DNA of 64,000 bases, taken from Aequorivita sublithincola DSM 14238 (GTDB lineage Bacteria > Bacteroidota > Bacteroidia > Flavobacteriales > Flavobacteriaceae). The position numbers were made by a program, and so were the translations under genes. Location of the stretch: contig NC_018013.1 of assembly GCF_000265385.1 (NCBI RefSeq), positions 3,268,501-3,332,500 of the forward strand. Reading direction: 5' to 3'. The notes below the pieces were generated by a model, which was not told the DNA's origin, ran no database searches, and saw only the letters and a program-made list of their open reading frames with translations. Shown here one piece after another: positions 17,049 to 26,367 of this stretch; position 1 is the first letter of the stretch, and each line of letters opens with the position of its first letter.

Positions 17049-19457
17049 ATGTCAAAAAGAAGAATTAACAAAGTAGCGGTAATCGGTTCCGGAATTATGG
17101 GAAGCGGCATAGCTTGCCATTTCGCCAACATTGGCGTGGAAGTGCTTTTGCTGGACATTGTTCCCCGCGAACTTAATGATGCCGAAAAGAAAAAAGGTCT
17201 TACACTTGAAGACAAAGCGGTAAGAAATAGAATCGTAAACGACGATTTACAGAAAGCTATAAAAAGTAACCCTGCCCCACTCTACCACAAAGATTTTGCT
17301 AAGCGAATTTCCACAGGAAACTTGGAAGATGATATTTCTAAAGTAAAAACTGCAGATTGGATTATTGAAGTGGTTGTGGAACGTTTAGATATAAAGAAAC
17401 AAGTTTTTGAAAACCTTGACAAACACAGAAAACCAGGAACACTTATTACTTCAAACACTTCAGGTATTCCTATTAAGTTTATGAGCGAAGGTAGAAGTGA
17501 AGATTTCCAAAAACATTTCTGCGGAACACACTTTTTCAATCCCCCGCGATATTTAAAACTTTTTGAAATTATTCCAGGACCAAAAACTTCAACTGAAGTT
17601 TTGGACTTCCTAAATGGTTATGGTGAAAAATTCCTCGGAAAAACTTCAGTCATTGCAAAAGACACTCCTGCTTTTATAGGAAACAGAATCGGAATCTTCG
17701 GTATTCAAAGCCTTTTTCACCAAGTAAAAGAAATGGGACTTACTGTTGAAGAAGTAGATAAATTAACTGGTCCAGTAATTGGCCGACCAAAATCTGCAAC
17801 TTTCCGTACCGTTGATGTTGTAGGATTGGATACTTTAGTACACGTCGCCAAAGGAATTTACGATAACGTTCCTGAAGATGAAGAACACGGTATATTTCAA
17901 ATTCCAGGTTTCATCGATACTATGATGGAGAAGAAATGGCTTGGAAGCAAAAGTGGACAAGGTTTCTATAAAAAAGTAAAAAATGACGACGGTAGCAGTG
18001 AAATTCTTACGCTCGACCTAAATTCATTAGACTACAGAAGCGCTAAAAAAGCATCTTTCGGCACTTTGGAAAAAACGAAATCGGTAGATAAAGTAACCGA
18101 TCGTTTCCCAATTCTTATTGCTGGCGAAGACAAAGCAGGCGAATTTTACCGAAAAAACTTCGGTGCAATGTTCGCTTATGTTTCAAAAAGAATTCCTGAA
18201 ATAACCGACGAGCTTTATAAGATTGATGATGCAATGAAAGCTGGTTTCGGTTGGGACAACGGTCCCTTCGAAATTTGGGATGCCGTTGGCGTTAAAAAAG
18301 GAATTGAATTAATTAAAGATTTAGGAAAAGAACCAGCCGCTTGGGTAAACGAAATGCTTGAAGCTGGCGTAGATTCCTTCTATTCCATAAAAGACGGAAA
18401 CACTTATTATTACGATATTCCGCAGAAAAAACATTTAAAAGTTCCCGGACAAGATTCATTTATAATTCTGGATAACATTCGTAAAACTTCTGAAGTTTTC
18501 AGAAATAACGGAGTTGTTGTTGAAGATCTTGGCGATGGAATTCTGAATGTAGAATTCATCAGTAAAATGAACGCCGTTGGCGGCGATGTTTTAGCTGGAA
18601 TCAACAAAGCCATTGACATGGCCGAAAAAGATTACGATGGTTTGGTTATTGCCAACAACGGTAAAAACTTCTCCGTTGGCGCAAACATCGGAATGATATT
18701 TATGATGGCAGTTGAGCAAGAATATGAAGAATTAAATGCTGCTGTAAAATATTTCCAAGATACTAGTATGCGTCTTCGCTACTCTTCTATTCCAGTTGTG
18801 GTTGCACCGCATGGAATGACTTTAGGCGGCGGTTGTGAATTTACACTTCACGCAGATAGAGTTGTTGCAGCTGCTGAAAGTTACATTGGTTTGGTTGAAT
18901 TTGGCGTTGGAGTAATTCCTGGCGGCGGCGGTTCCAAAGAAATGGCGATGCGCGCGAGTGATTTATTTAGAAAAGATGATGTTGAGCTTAACACCCTTCA
19001 AGAATATTTCTTGACAATTGCAATGGCAAAAGTTTCCACTTCAGCTTATGAAGCTTATGATACTGGAATTCTTCAAAAAGGTAAAGATATAGTAATCGTA
19101 AATGAAGCTAGACAAATTGCCGCAGCTAAAGAAGTAGCACGTATGATGGCAGATCAAGGTTATACAAAACCAATTCCAAGAACAGATATAAAGGTTTTAG
19201 GAAAACAAGCTTTGGGAATGTTCTTAGTAGGAACTGACCAAATGCTCGCTGGAAACTACATAAGCGAACACGACAAGAAAATCGCCAATAAACTTGCCTA
19301 CGTTATGGCTGGTGGTGATTTGAGTGAAAACAGCTTGGTGAGTGAACAGTACTTACTCGACCTTGAAAGAGAAGCATTCTTAAGTTTAGCTGGAGAACGT
19401 AAAACTTTGGAAAGACTTCAGCATATGATTCAGAAGGGAAAACCTTTAAGAAATTAG
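17049..19457 (+). CDS. fadN: 3-hydroxyacyl-CoA dehydrogenase / enoyl-CoA hydratase fusion
   Basis: An 802-residue bifunctional beta-oxidation enzyme. The N-terminus is the NAD-binding Rossmann domain (GSGIMGSG, residues 13-20), followed by the dehydrogenase C-terminal domains to about residue 470. The crotonase (enoyl-CoA hydratase) domain is last: GGGCE at 593-597 and Glu617 in LVEFGVGVIPGG. This dehydrogenase-first order is that of B. subtilis FadN and the reverse of E. coli FadB/FadJ, hence the symbol. The genes that follow are thiolase and acyl-CoA dehydrogenase, the same order as fadN-fadA-fadE. Confidence 0.93.
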   Translation: MSKRRINKVAVIGSGIMGSGIACHFANIGVEVLLLDIVPRELNDAEKKKGLTLEDKAVRNRIVNDDLQKAIKSNPAPLYHKDFAKRISTGNLEDDISKVKTADWIIEVVVERLDIKKQVFENLDKHRKPGTLITSNTSGIPIKFMSEGRSEDFQKHFCGTHFFNPPRYLKLFEIIPGPKTSTEVLDFLNGYGEKFLGKTSVIAKDTPAFIGNRIGIFGIQSLFHQVKEMGLTVEEVDKLTGPVIGRPKSATFRTVDVVGLDTLVHVAKGIYDNVPEDEEHGIFQIPGFIDTMMEKKWLGSKSGQGFYKKVKNDDGSSEILTLDLNSLDYRSAKKASFGTLEKTKSVDKVTDRFPILIAGEDKAGEFYRKNFGAMFAYVSKRIPEITDELYKIDDAMKAGFGWDNGPFEIWDAVGVKKGIELIKDLGKEPAAWVNEMLEAGVDSFYSIKDGNTYYYDIPQKKHLKVPGQDSFIILDNIRKTSEVFRNNGVVVEDLGDGILNVEFISKMNAVGGDVLAGINKAIDMAEKDYDGLVIANNGKNFSVGANIGMIFMMAVEQEYEELNAAVKYFQDTSMRLRYSSIPVVVAPHGMTLGGGCEFTLHADRVVAAAESYIGLVEFGVGVIPGGGGSKEMAMRASDLFRKDDVELNTLQEYFLTIAMAKVSTSAYEAYDTGILQKGKDIVIVNEARQIAAAKEVARMMADQGYTKPIPRTDIKVLGKQALGMFLVGTDQMLAGNYISEHDKKIANKLAYVMAGGDLSENSLVSEQYLLDLEREAFLSLAGERKTLERLQHMIQKGKPLRN

Positions 19458-19533
19458 ATTGTTAGATAATTAGAACTTTAGATTTTTAGAAATCGAAACC
19501 TCTAAAAATCCAATAATCCAAAATACTAGAAAA

Positions 19534-20724
19534 ATGAAAACAGCATATATAGTAAAAGCATACCGAACCGCAGTCGGCAAAGCACCAAGAGGCGTTTTCC
19601 GCTTCAAAAGATCAGATGAACTCGCTGCGGAAACCATTAAATATATATTGAAAGAATTACCGCAACTCGACAAAAAACGAATTGACGACGTAATAGTAGG
19701 TAACGCGATGCCCGAAGCCGAGCAAGGCTTAAATATGGGCCGATTGATTTCCTTAATGGGCTTAGAAATAGTTGATGTTCCAGGGATGACAGTTAACCGT
19801 TACTGTGCTTCCGGTCTTGAAACCATCGCAATAGCTACTGCTAAAATTCAAAGTGGAATGGCAGATTGCATTATTGCTGGTGGTTCTGAAAGTATGAGCT
19901 ATATCCCAATGGGCGGTTACAAACCTGTCCCAGATTATAAGTTAGCAAAAGAAGGTCACGAAGATTATTACTGGAATATGGGTTTAACTGCTGAAGCGGT
20001 TGCTAAAAAATACGATGTTTCACGTGAAGATCAAGATGAATTTGCTTACACAAGTCAGATGCGTGCTTTAAAAGCACAGGATGAGGATCGTTTTCAAGAT
20101 CAAATTGTTCCAATAGATGTGGAACGCACTTTCGTAAACGATGCTGGAAAAAAAGTAACTGAAAGTTATACGGTTACTAAAGATGAAGGCCCTAGAAAAG
20201 GAACCAATATTGAAGCTCTTTCAAAACTTCGTCCGGTTTTCGCTGCTGGCGGAAGTGTTACCGCTGGAAATTCCTCACAAATGAGTGACGGCGCAGCTTT
20301 CGCAGTAATTATGAGTGAAGAAATGGTAAAAGAATTAAATCTTGAACCTATTGCCAGATTGGTAAGTTTTACTGCCGTTGGTGTTGAACCAAAAATTATG
20401 GGTATTGGGCCAATGTACGCAATTCCACAAGCATTGAAACAAGCTGGATTGAAGCAAGATCAAATGGAAATTATAGAATTGAATGAAGCTTTTGCATCAC
20501 AATCTTTAGCAGTAATCCGCGGACTTGGTTTGAATAAAGAAATTGTAAACCCAAACGGAGGAGCAATCGCTATGGGTCATCCACTGGGATGTACTGGCGC
20601 AAAACTTTCCGTGCAACTTTTTGACGAAATGCGAAAACGAAACCTTCAAGGTAAATATGGAATGGTAACGATGTGCGTAGGAACCGGGCAAGGTGCTGCA
20701 GGAGTTTATGAATTTTTGAAATAA
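19534..20724 (+). CDS. fadA: Acetyl-CoA C-acyltransferase (3-ketoacyl-CoA thiolase)
   Basis: A 396-residue thiolase that cleaves 3-ketoacyl-CoA in the last step of beta-oxidation. All active-site residues are visible: acylated Cys91 in NRYCASG, His349 in GHPLGC and Cys381 in MCVGTG. Length is typical. It lies 76 bases after fadN; the gap holds a weak 9-bp hairpin (19481-19489 with 19502-19510) that could modulate read-through, and 23 bases before fadE. Confidence 0.95.
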   Translation: MKTAYIVKAYRTAVGKAPRGVFRFKRSDELAAETIKYILKELPQLDKKRIDDVIVGNAMPEAEQGLNMGRLISLMGLEIVDVPGMTVNRYCASGLETIAIATAKIQSGMADCIIAGGSESMSYIPMGGYKPVPDYKLAKEGHEDYYWNMGLTAEAVAKKYDVSREDQDEFAYTSQMRALKAQDEDRFQDQIVPIDVERTFVNDAGKKVTESYTVTKDEGPRKGTNIEALSKLRPVFAAGGSVTAGNSSQMSDGAAFAVIMSEEMVKELNLEPIARLVSFTAVGVEPKIMGIGPMYAIPQALKQAGLKQDQMEIIELNEAFASQSLAVIRGLGLNKEIVNPNGGAIAMGHPLGCTGAKLSVQLFDEMRKRNLQGKYGMVTMCVGTGQGAAGVYEFLK

Positions 20725-20747
20725 CAACTTAACAAACTTATATAGTA

Positions 20748-22556
20748 ATGGAAACTGAAACAAAAAATAAAGAATTACTGCGCGGAGGACAATTTCTAGT
20801 AAAAGAAACAAAAGCCGAAGACGTTTTCACACCAGAAGACTTTTCGGAAGAACAAAAAATGATGCGCGATTCTGTTAAGGAGTTTGTAGATCGTGAAATC
20901 TGGCCGTTAAAGGCACGCTTGGAGCAACACGACTACGCCCTTACCGAAGAGTTAATGCAAAAAGCTGGTGAAATGGGCCTTCTTGGCGTTGCTGTTCCAG
21001 AGGAATACGGCGGATTGGGAATGGGTTTCGTAACTACTATGTTGGTATGCGATTATATGTCTGGGGCTAGTGGCTCTGTGGCTACAGCTTTTGGAGCGCA
21101 CACCGGAATTGGAACAATGCCTATCACCCTATACGGAACAGAAGAACAAAAGAAAAAATATGTCCCAAAATTAGCAACAGGCGAATGGTTTGGAGCGTAT
21201 GCTTTAACTGAACCTGGTGCAGGAAGTGATGCGAACAGCGGAAAAACAAAAGCCGTTCTTTCTGAAGATGGAAAAACATACGCTATCAGCGGACAAAAAA
21301 TGTGGATTTCTAATGCAGGATTCTGTAGTACATTCATTGTTTTTGCCAGAGTTGAAGACGATAAAAACATTACCGGATTTATCGTTGAAAACGATTCTTC
21401 AAACGGAATTACATTTGGCGAGGAAGAAAAGAAACTAGGTATACACTCCTCTTCTACTCGTCAGGTTTTCTTTAGCGACACCAAAGTTCCTGCAGAAAAT
21501 ATGTTGGGCGAAAGAGGCGAAGGTTTCAAAATAGCAATGAACGCTTTAAACGTGGGTCGTATAAAACTTGCTGCTGCGGGTCTTGATGGCCAACGTAGAG
21601 TTATTTCAAAAGCGGTGGAATACGCAAACGAAAGAATTCAATTTGACGTGCCTATTTCATCTTTTGGTGCTATTAAACTTAAATTAGCTGAAATGGCAAC
21701 TAATGCCTATGTAGACGAAAGTGCTTCATATAGAGCAGCTAAAAATGTTGAAGATAGAATTGCTATGCGTGTTGCAGCTGGTAACAGCCACCAAGAAGCA
21801 GAATTAAAAGGAGTTGAAGAATATGCCATAGAGTGTTCCATATTGAAAGTGGCCGTTTCGGAAGATATCCAACATTGTACGGACGAAGGAATCCAGATTT
21901 TTGGAGGGATGGGTTACAGTGCAGAAGCACCTATGGAAGCGGCGTGGAGAGATGCTCGAATTACCCGTATTTATGAGGGAACCAACGAGATAAACAGAAT
22001 GCTTTCGGTAGGAATGTTAGTGAAAAAAGCAATGAAAGGTCACGTAGATCTTTTAGGGCCTGCACAAGCTGTTGCTGGAGAGTTGATGGGAATTCCTTCT
22101 TTTGACACACCAGATTTCTCTGAATTGCTTTCAGAAGAAAAAGCAATGATCGCTAAACTTAAGAAAGTATTTTTAATGGTTGCAGGAAGCGCCGTTCAAA
22201 AATATGGAACTGAACTGGAAGAACACCAACAAACATTATTGGCTGCCGCAGATATCTTGATTGAAATCTATATGGCCGAAAGTGGAATTTTAAGAACCGA
22301 AAAAAATGCAAAACGTTTTGGCGAGGATTCTCAAAAAGAACAAATTGCAATGTCGCAATTATACCTTTATCACGCGGTGGATATTATTACGGTGAAAGCA
22401 AAAGAAGCAATACTTTCTTTCTCTGAAGGTGATGAACAACGCGCTATGCTAATGGGATTGAAACGTTTCACCAAGTATCAAAATATGCCAAATATTGGTG
22501 AAATTAGAAAAACGATTGCTGCCAAAGTAATTACTGAAAACAATTATCCGTTTTAA
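20748..22556 (+). CDS. fadE: Acyl-CoA dehydrogenase, FadE type
   Basis: A 602-residue FAD-dependent acyl-CoA dehydrogenase, first step of beta-oxidation. It has the N-terminal helical, middle beta (LTEPGAGSDA near residue 152) and C-terminal domains with catalytic Glu410 in YEGTNEINR. An extension of about 170 residues after the core matches the longer B. subtilis FadE-type enzymes. It is the last gene of the operon and ends in a very strong terminator at 22595-22658. Confidence 0.94.
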   Translation: METETKNKELLRGGQFLVKETKAEDVFTPEDFSEEQKMMRDSVKEFVDREIWPLKARLEQHDYALTEELMQKAGEMGLLGVAVPEEYGGLGMGFVTTMLVCDYMSGASGSVATAFGAHTGIGTMPITLYGTEEQKKKYVPKLATGEWFGAYALTEPGAGSDANSGKTKAVLSEDGKTYAISGQKMWISNAGFCSTFIVFARVEDDKNITGFIVENDSSNGITFGEEEKKLGIHSSSTRQVFFSDTKVPAENMLGERGEGFKIAMNALNVGRIKLAAAGLDGQRRVISKAVEYANERIQFDVPISSFGAIKLKLAEMATNAYVDESASYRAAKNVEDRIAMRVAAGNSHQEAELKGVEEYAIECSILKVAVSEDIQHCTDEGIQIFGGMGYSAEAPMEAAWRDARITRIYEGTNEINRMLSVGMLVKKAMKGHVDLLGPAQAVAGELMGIPSFDTPDFSELLSEEKAMIAKLKKVFLMVAGSAVQKYGTELEEHQQTLLAAADILIEIYMAESGILRTEKNAKRFGEDSQKEQIAMSQLYLYHAVDIITVKAKEAILSFSEGDEQRAMLMGLKRFTKYQNMPNIGEIRKTIAAKVITENNYPF

Positions 22557-22594
22557 TAATTCAAATTTTTATTTGAACTGATAAAATTATCAGA

Positions 22595-22658
22595 CCTAAC
22601 AGTGTCATTTCTATCCCGATAGCTATGGGGATAGAAATGACACTGTTAGGTTTTTTTT
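22595..22658 (+). terminator. Terminator of the fad operon, built from a dispersed repeat
   Basis: CCTAACAGTGTCATTTCTAT-CCC (22595-22617) pairs perfectly with 22628-22650, a 23-bp stem with a 10-base loop, followed by eight T. The outer CCTAACAG/CTGTTAGG stem is the same as in the terminator at 26254-26312, but the inner sequence (TGTCATTTCTATCCCGATAG...) is different. Confidence 0.9.
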
Positions 22659-22704
22659 GATTAAAAAATTCTTATCTTTAGATTTATTCACTTTACGAAG
22701 GTCT

Positions 22705-25203
22705 ATGAAAAATTTTCTTCTTGCAATTGTATGCATTCTTTGTTTTGCATTTTCGGTTAGTGATAGCTCGGGATTGAAAATTTTAATTTTCAATAGACTG
22801 CACGAATACACTTCAGAAAAATATCCTGAAAAAATTTATATTAAAACAGACAAACCATATTATACTGCTGGCGAAGACATCTGGTTCAATGCCTTTCTTG
22901 TTAATGGTGTTACCCACAAAAAAAGTGAAAAAAGCAAAATAATTTATGTTGAACTAATAAATGAAAACGGTGAAGTAATCAGCGAACGAAAATTATTTGT
23001 CGAATCTTTTAGTGCTGATGGAGATTTTAAATTACCTCTTACACTGAAAGATGGAACTTATCTTTTACGTGCTTACACAAACTATATGCGTAATCAGCCC
23101 AGGGATTATTTCTTCAAGAAGGAAATTCCTGTTTTTGCGCTAAATTCAGAAATTCCCGATAGCGATTCTATAGAAAATTCAGAAATAGAAACAAATTCAG
23201 AGTTGCCAGACATTGGTTTTTATCCGGAAGGTGGTTATCTAATTGACGGGATGACCAATAAAGTCGCTGTAAAAATTAAGGATGCGGAAATATCGTCTAA
23301 GCCTATCGTTGGAATTATTGAAGACTTCGAAGGAAATAAAGTCACAGATTTTAAAACTCTAGAATTTGGTCTCGGATTGTTTTATTTAAAACCTGAACCG
23401 GGCAAAGAATATCGCGCGGTTATTACAAATGGCGAAGAAAACATTCTCTATCCTTTACCTATTCCACTTTCTGAAGGCTATGTTTTAAACACTTCCACAA
23501 CCGATAAAGAAGTTATAATAAACCTTAGAACAAACAAAAAAGAAGGATTGAAAAATATGCTAATCGTTGGTCAGCAAAGAGGTTTAGCTGCGTTTGATTA
23601 TATCCAAGACCAGCAGACCAACACAATGTTGGTAAAAGTCCCAACTTCAGATTTGATTGAAGGTGTTTTGGATATTGTAGTTTTCAATGAATCTGAAAAA
23701 CCTGTTGCTGAGCGAATGGTTTATATTAAAAAGAAAGAAAAAATTGCTGTTAAAGTGAAAAAGACAAACGGTTTCAACACTAGTATTCGCGATCGTGTAA
23801 ACATGATAATTGATATTAGGGACGATAGCGGAAAGCTCGTTTCTGGAACCTTTTCTTTGTCGATAACAGATGCTGAATTAATCAAACCGAACAACAATGC
23901 AGAAAACATAAAGACCTATTTATTAATGAATTCTGATCTAAGAGGAAAAATAAAATCTCCAAACTATTTTTTCACTGCTGGCGACACTATAAAAAAGAAC
24001 CAACAATTAGATTTAATAATGATGACTCACGGATGGCGACGCTTTAAGTGGCAGGAATTTATTCAGAATAGCGCCAGGCAAGATTACAAACCTGAAAAAG
24101 GAATATATATTAGCGGAAACACGATCAATGCAAAATCACCTTTTCAAAATAAATTTAGCGAAACCAAACTCACTTTCCGTAAAAAAGGTTTTTATCAAGA
24201 AACTGATAACACTAATGACATTGGGCATTTTTCTTATGGACCATTTGTATTTCATGATACTATTAACGTATTCTTGCAAGCTGGATCAAGTCTTAAATCT
24301 GAAAAACCAAATTTTGCTGACACCAATATTAAGTTGGCAACAGTTCCACAAAGACCCGGTATTATTCCTGATGAAATAAACAATACATTCAATCAAAAGT
24401 TGAGTATTGCTGATGAAGAGAAATATAGAAAAAAATCACGAAATAATGTATTTAGAGATTTTCAATTTGATGGCGAAAGAGAGGTATTAGATGAAGTTTT
24501 AGTAGAAACAAAAGTAATAACAAAAGAAGAAGTTGAAGAAATAAGGAGAAATAAACGAGCACGCATCTTTGCACCTTCTTACCGCGTCGTAGTAAGTGAC
24601 ATGGAACAAACGGGATCTAGCACTTTTATGGATTTAATAATAAATGTGCCGGGTATTAGAACAGGAAGATACACAAAAGACCCTAAAGATGCTGACGCCA
24701 TATTTAGTATTGAAAATGTTGAAGTTAACCTTAGGGGAATGAAACCCACAATTTATTTAGATGATATAGAAGTTGACTTGAAGACGGCAAGATCTATTCA
24801 TTCTGGAGATATAGATTTTATTGACATTCGAAATACTGGTCACTCCGCTGCTGCTTATGGTCTAAAAGCCCAAGGTATTATTGCAATATATACAAAACAA
24901 GGGGCAAACAGGAGGTCAAATGTTACAGACAAAAAACCAGGCTCAATTAATTATAAATTAGAAGGTTTTTACACCGCAAGAGAATTTTATGCGCCAGATT
25001 ATTCGTTAGTAGATAGAAATAGAAGTCGCGAAGATAAACGAACTACTCTCTTTTGGAAGCCAAATTTAATAACACAAGGTTTTCAAAATCCTACAATTAG
25101 CTTTTACACAAGTGATGATAAAGGCCGTTTTCAAATAGAAATTGAAGGGGTTTCAAATTCAGGAATCCCAGTATACGCAACGGCTTTTTTAGAAGTAGAA
25201 TAA
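22705..25203 (+). CDS. MG2-like / TonB plug-domain envelope protein
   Basis: An 832-residue exported protein. The ATG at 22705 gives a signal peptide (MKNFLLAIVCILCFAF); the longer in-frame start would lie in the T-run of the preceding terminator. Residues about 40-140 form an MG2/alpha-2-macroglobulin-like domain (KIYIKTDKPYYTAGEDIWF). The middle is beta-rich. Residues about 640-740 form a TonB-receptor plug-like domain (DLIINVPGIR, GMKPTIYLDD, DFIDIRNTG) with no barrel afterwards. This architecture is common in Bacteroidetes beside or instead of SusC-like receptors, but its role is unknown. It is transcribed separately from the fad operon. Confidence 0.8.
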   Translation: MKNFLLAIVCILCFAFSVSDSSGLKILIFNRLHEYTSEKYPEKIYIKTDKPYYTAGEDIWFNAFLVNGVTHKKSEKSKIIYVELINENGEVISERKLFVESFSADGDFKLPLTLKDGTYLLRAYTNYMRNQPRDYFFKKEIPVFALNSEIPDSDSIENSEIETNSELPDIGFYPEGGYLIDGMTNKVAVKIKDAEISSKPIVGIIEDFEGNKVTDFKTLEFGLGLFYLKPEPGKEYRAVITNGEENILYPLPIPLSEGYVLNTSTTDKEVIINLRTNKKEGLKNMLIVGQQRGLAAFDYIQDQQTNTMLVKVPTSDLIEGVLDIVVFNESEKPVAERMVYIKKKEKIAVKVKKTNGFNTSIRDRVNMIIDIRDDSGKLVSGTFSLSITDAELIKPNNNAENIKTYLLMNSDLRGKIKSPNYFFTAGDTIKKNQQLDLIMMTHGWRRFKWQEFIQNSARQDYKPEKGIYISGNTINAKSPFQNKFSETKLTFRKKGFYQETDNTNDIGHFSYGPFVFHDTINVFLQAGSSLKSEKPNFADTNIKLATVPQRPGIIPDEINNTFNQKLSIADEEKYRKKSRNNVFRDFQFDGEREVLDEVLVETKVITKEEVEEIRRNKRARIFAPSYRVVVSDMEQTGSSTFMDLIINVPGIRTGRYTKDPKDADAIFSIENVEVNLRGMKPTIYLDDIEVDLKTARSIHSGDIDFIDIRNTGHSAAAYGLKAQGIIAIYTKQGANRRSNVTDKKPGSINYKLEGFYTAREFYAPDYSLVDRNRSREDKRTTLFWKPNLITQGFQNPTISFYTSDDKGRFQIEIEGVSNSGIPVYATAFLEVE

Positions 25204-25289
25204 TTAATTCTATTTCTATTTAACCTTTCAGCAATAATTCATTTCGTTCCTTCAGGTTTGAAAAAATGAAATACAAACTCTAAATTTTC

Positions 25290-25316
25290 ATTACTGATTA
25301 CTGAAAACTGAATACT
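25290..25316 (-). repeat. Fragment of the CAGTTTTCAGTA dispersed repeat
   Basis: On the minus strand the sequence reads TAGTATTCAGTTTTCAGTAATCAGTAA. It shares CAGTTTTCAGTA with 2338-2351, and similar AGTATTCAGTAG-type sequence recurs at about 47548-47575. No coding signal is present. Confidence 0.45.
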
Positions 25317-25364
25317 ATTTTTTTTGGCTCAGAGTTTGCTACTTTTGAAGAAAAACAAACTATA

Positions 25365-26228
25365 ATGAAAAAGCTTTTTTTCCTCTTCATCATCATAATT
25401 GCTAATTTCACCTTCGCCCAACAAAATACCGAAGTCTATGTTTTCGATCTCGCACCAGCTTATGAAGGCTTAGAGTTGATGAATGCTCGGAATATTTCAA
25501 ACAACGAAGGCTATGACAATCAACCATCCTTCATTTCAAATGAAACACTTGTTTTTGCTGGAAACAACGAAGGTCAGACAGATATTTCAGAATATAATCT
25601 GAATTCAAAAATTCAAAAATGGGTCAATCAAAAAACAGAGGGCGGGGAATATTCTCCACAAAAATTTCCTTCTAATAACGATGTAGCTGCGGTTAGGCTA
25701 GATACGGATGGTCTTCAGAGATTGTACCGTTATGATGCGAAAACTGGTAAATCTTCAGAAATAATTAAAAGTTTACAAGTTGCTTATTTCGCTTTCTACG
25801 ACGATACTAAAATGCTTGCCACAGTTTTGGATGGCGACAAAATGGATTTGACTTTAATTGATTTAGCTTCAAAAACCGCTGACACCTTGTTTTATAATGC
25901 TGGTCGTTCGCTTCAAAAAGTTCCAAAAACAAATTCAATGAGCTATTCATTAATAAATGGAGAAGGTAATCTAGACCTATATTTGCTAGATATGAATTCC
26001 TACGAAAGTTTCTTTATTAGTGAACTTCCTATCGGTATTCAAGATTATGTTTGGATTAACGACACACAAATTATTGTTGGTAGCGGCAACAAACTTTATA
26101 TGTATGACACGCTTGGCGAAACCGAATGGAACCGCGTTGCATCTCTTGAAGAATATGGAATAAAAAGCATTTCCCGAATGGCAATAAGCCCTGATGGAAA
26201 GAAACTTGCCATTGTTGGAGAAAATTAA
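25365..26228 (+). CDS. Secreted WD40/TolB-like beta-propeller protein
   Basis: A 287-residue protein with a clear signal peptide (MKKLFFLFIIIIANFTFAQ). The rest has repeating blades such as DNQPSFISNETLVFAGNN, LYRYDAKTGKSS and MAISPDGKKLAIVG, the PD40 pattern of TolB-like propellers. There are about five blades, so the propeller may be small or depend on a partner. No enzymatic motif is present. It starts after a TACTTTTG box (25340-25347) and ends 25 bases before a strong terminator. Confidence 0.78.
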   Translation: MKKLFFLFIIIIANFTFAQQNTEVYVFDLAPAYEGLELMNARNISNNEGYDNQPSFISNETLVFAGNNEGQTDISEYNLNSKIQKWVNQKTEGGEYSPQKFPSNNDVAAVRLDTDGLQRLYRYDAKTGKSSEIIKSLQVAYFAFYDDTKMLATVLDGDKMDLTLIDLASKTADTLFYNAGRSLQKVPKTNSMSYSLINGEGNLDLYLLDMNSYESFFISELPIGIQDYVWINDTQIIVGSGNKLYMYDTLGETEWNRVASLEEYGIKSISRMAISPDGKKLAIVGEN

Positions 26229-26253
26229 CGGATAGCGGTCACTTACAATTACA

Positions 26254-26312
26254 AACCTAACAGACGTCATTGCGAGGCCATAGGCCGAAGCAATCTCCTG
26301 TTAGGTTTTTTT
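26254..26312 (+). terminator. Terminator built around a second type of dispersed repeat
   Basis: AACCTAACAG (26254-26263) pairs with CTGTTAGGTT (26298-26307) and is followed by a T-run. Inside lies CGTCATTGCGAGGCCATAGG-type sequence with its own ATTGC/GCAAT and GGCC/GGCC pairing, a dispersed element common in Bacteroidetes. Confidence 0.88.
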
Positions 26313-26367
26313 ATGCGCTAGTAGGTCTTCGTCTTTCTTTTTGTTATTTTTAAACAAAATTCCATTG

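Noticed and set aside
22657..22704. Longer start for the MG2/TonB-plug protein
   Set aside because: It begins in the T-run of the preceding terminator; the ATG at 22705 gives a clean signal peptide.
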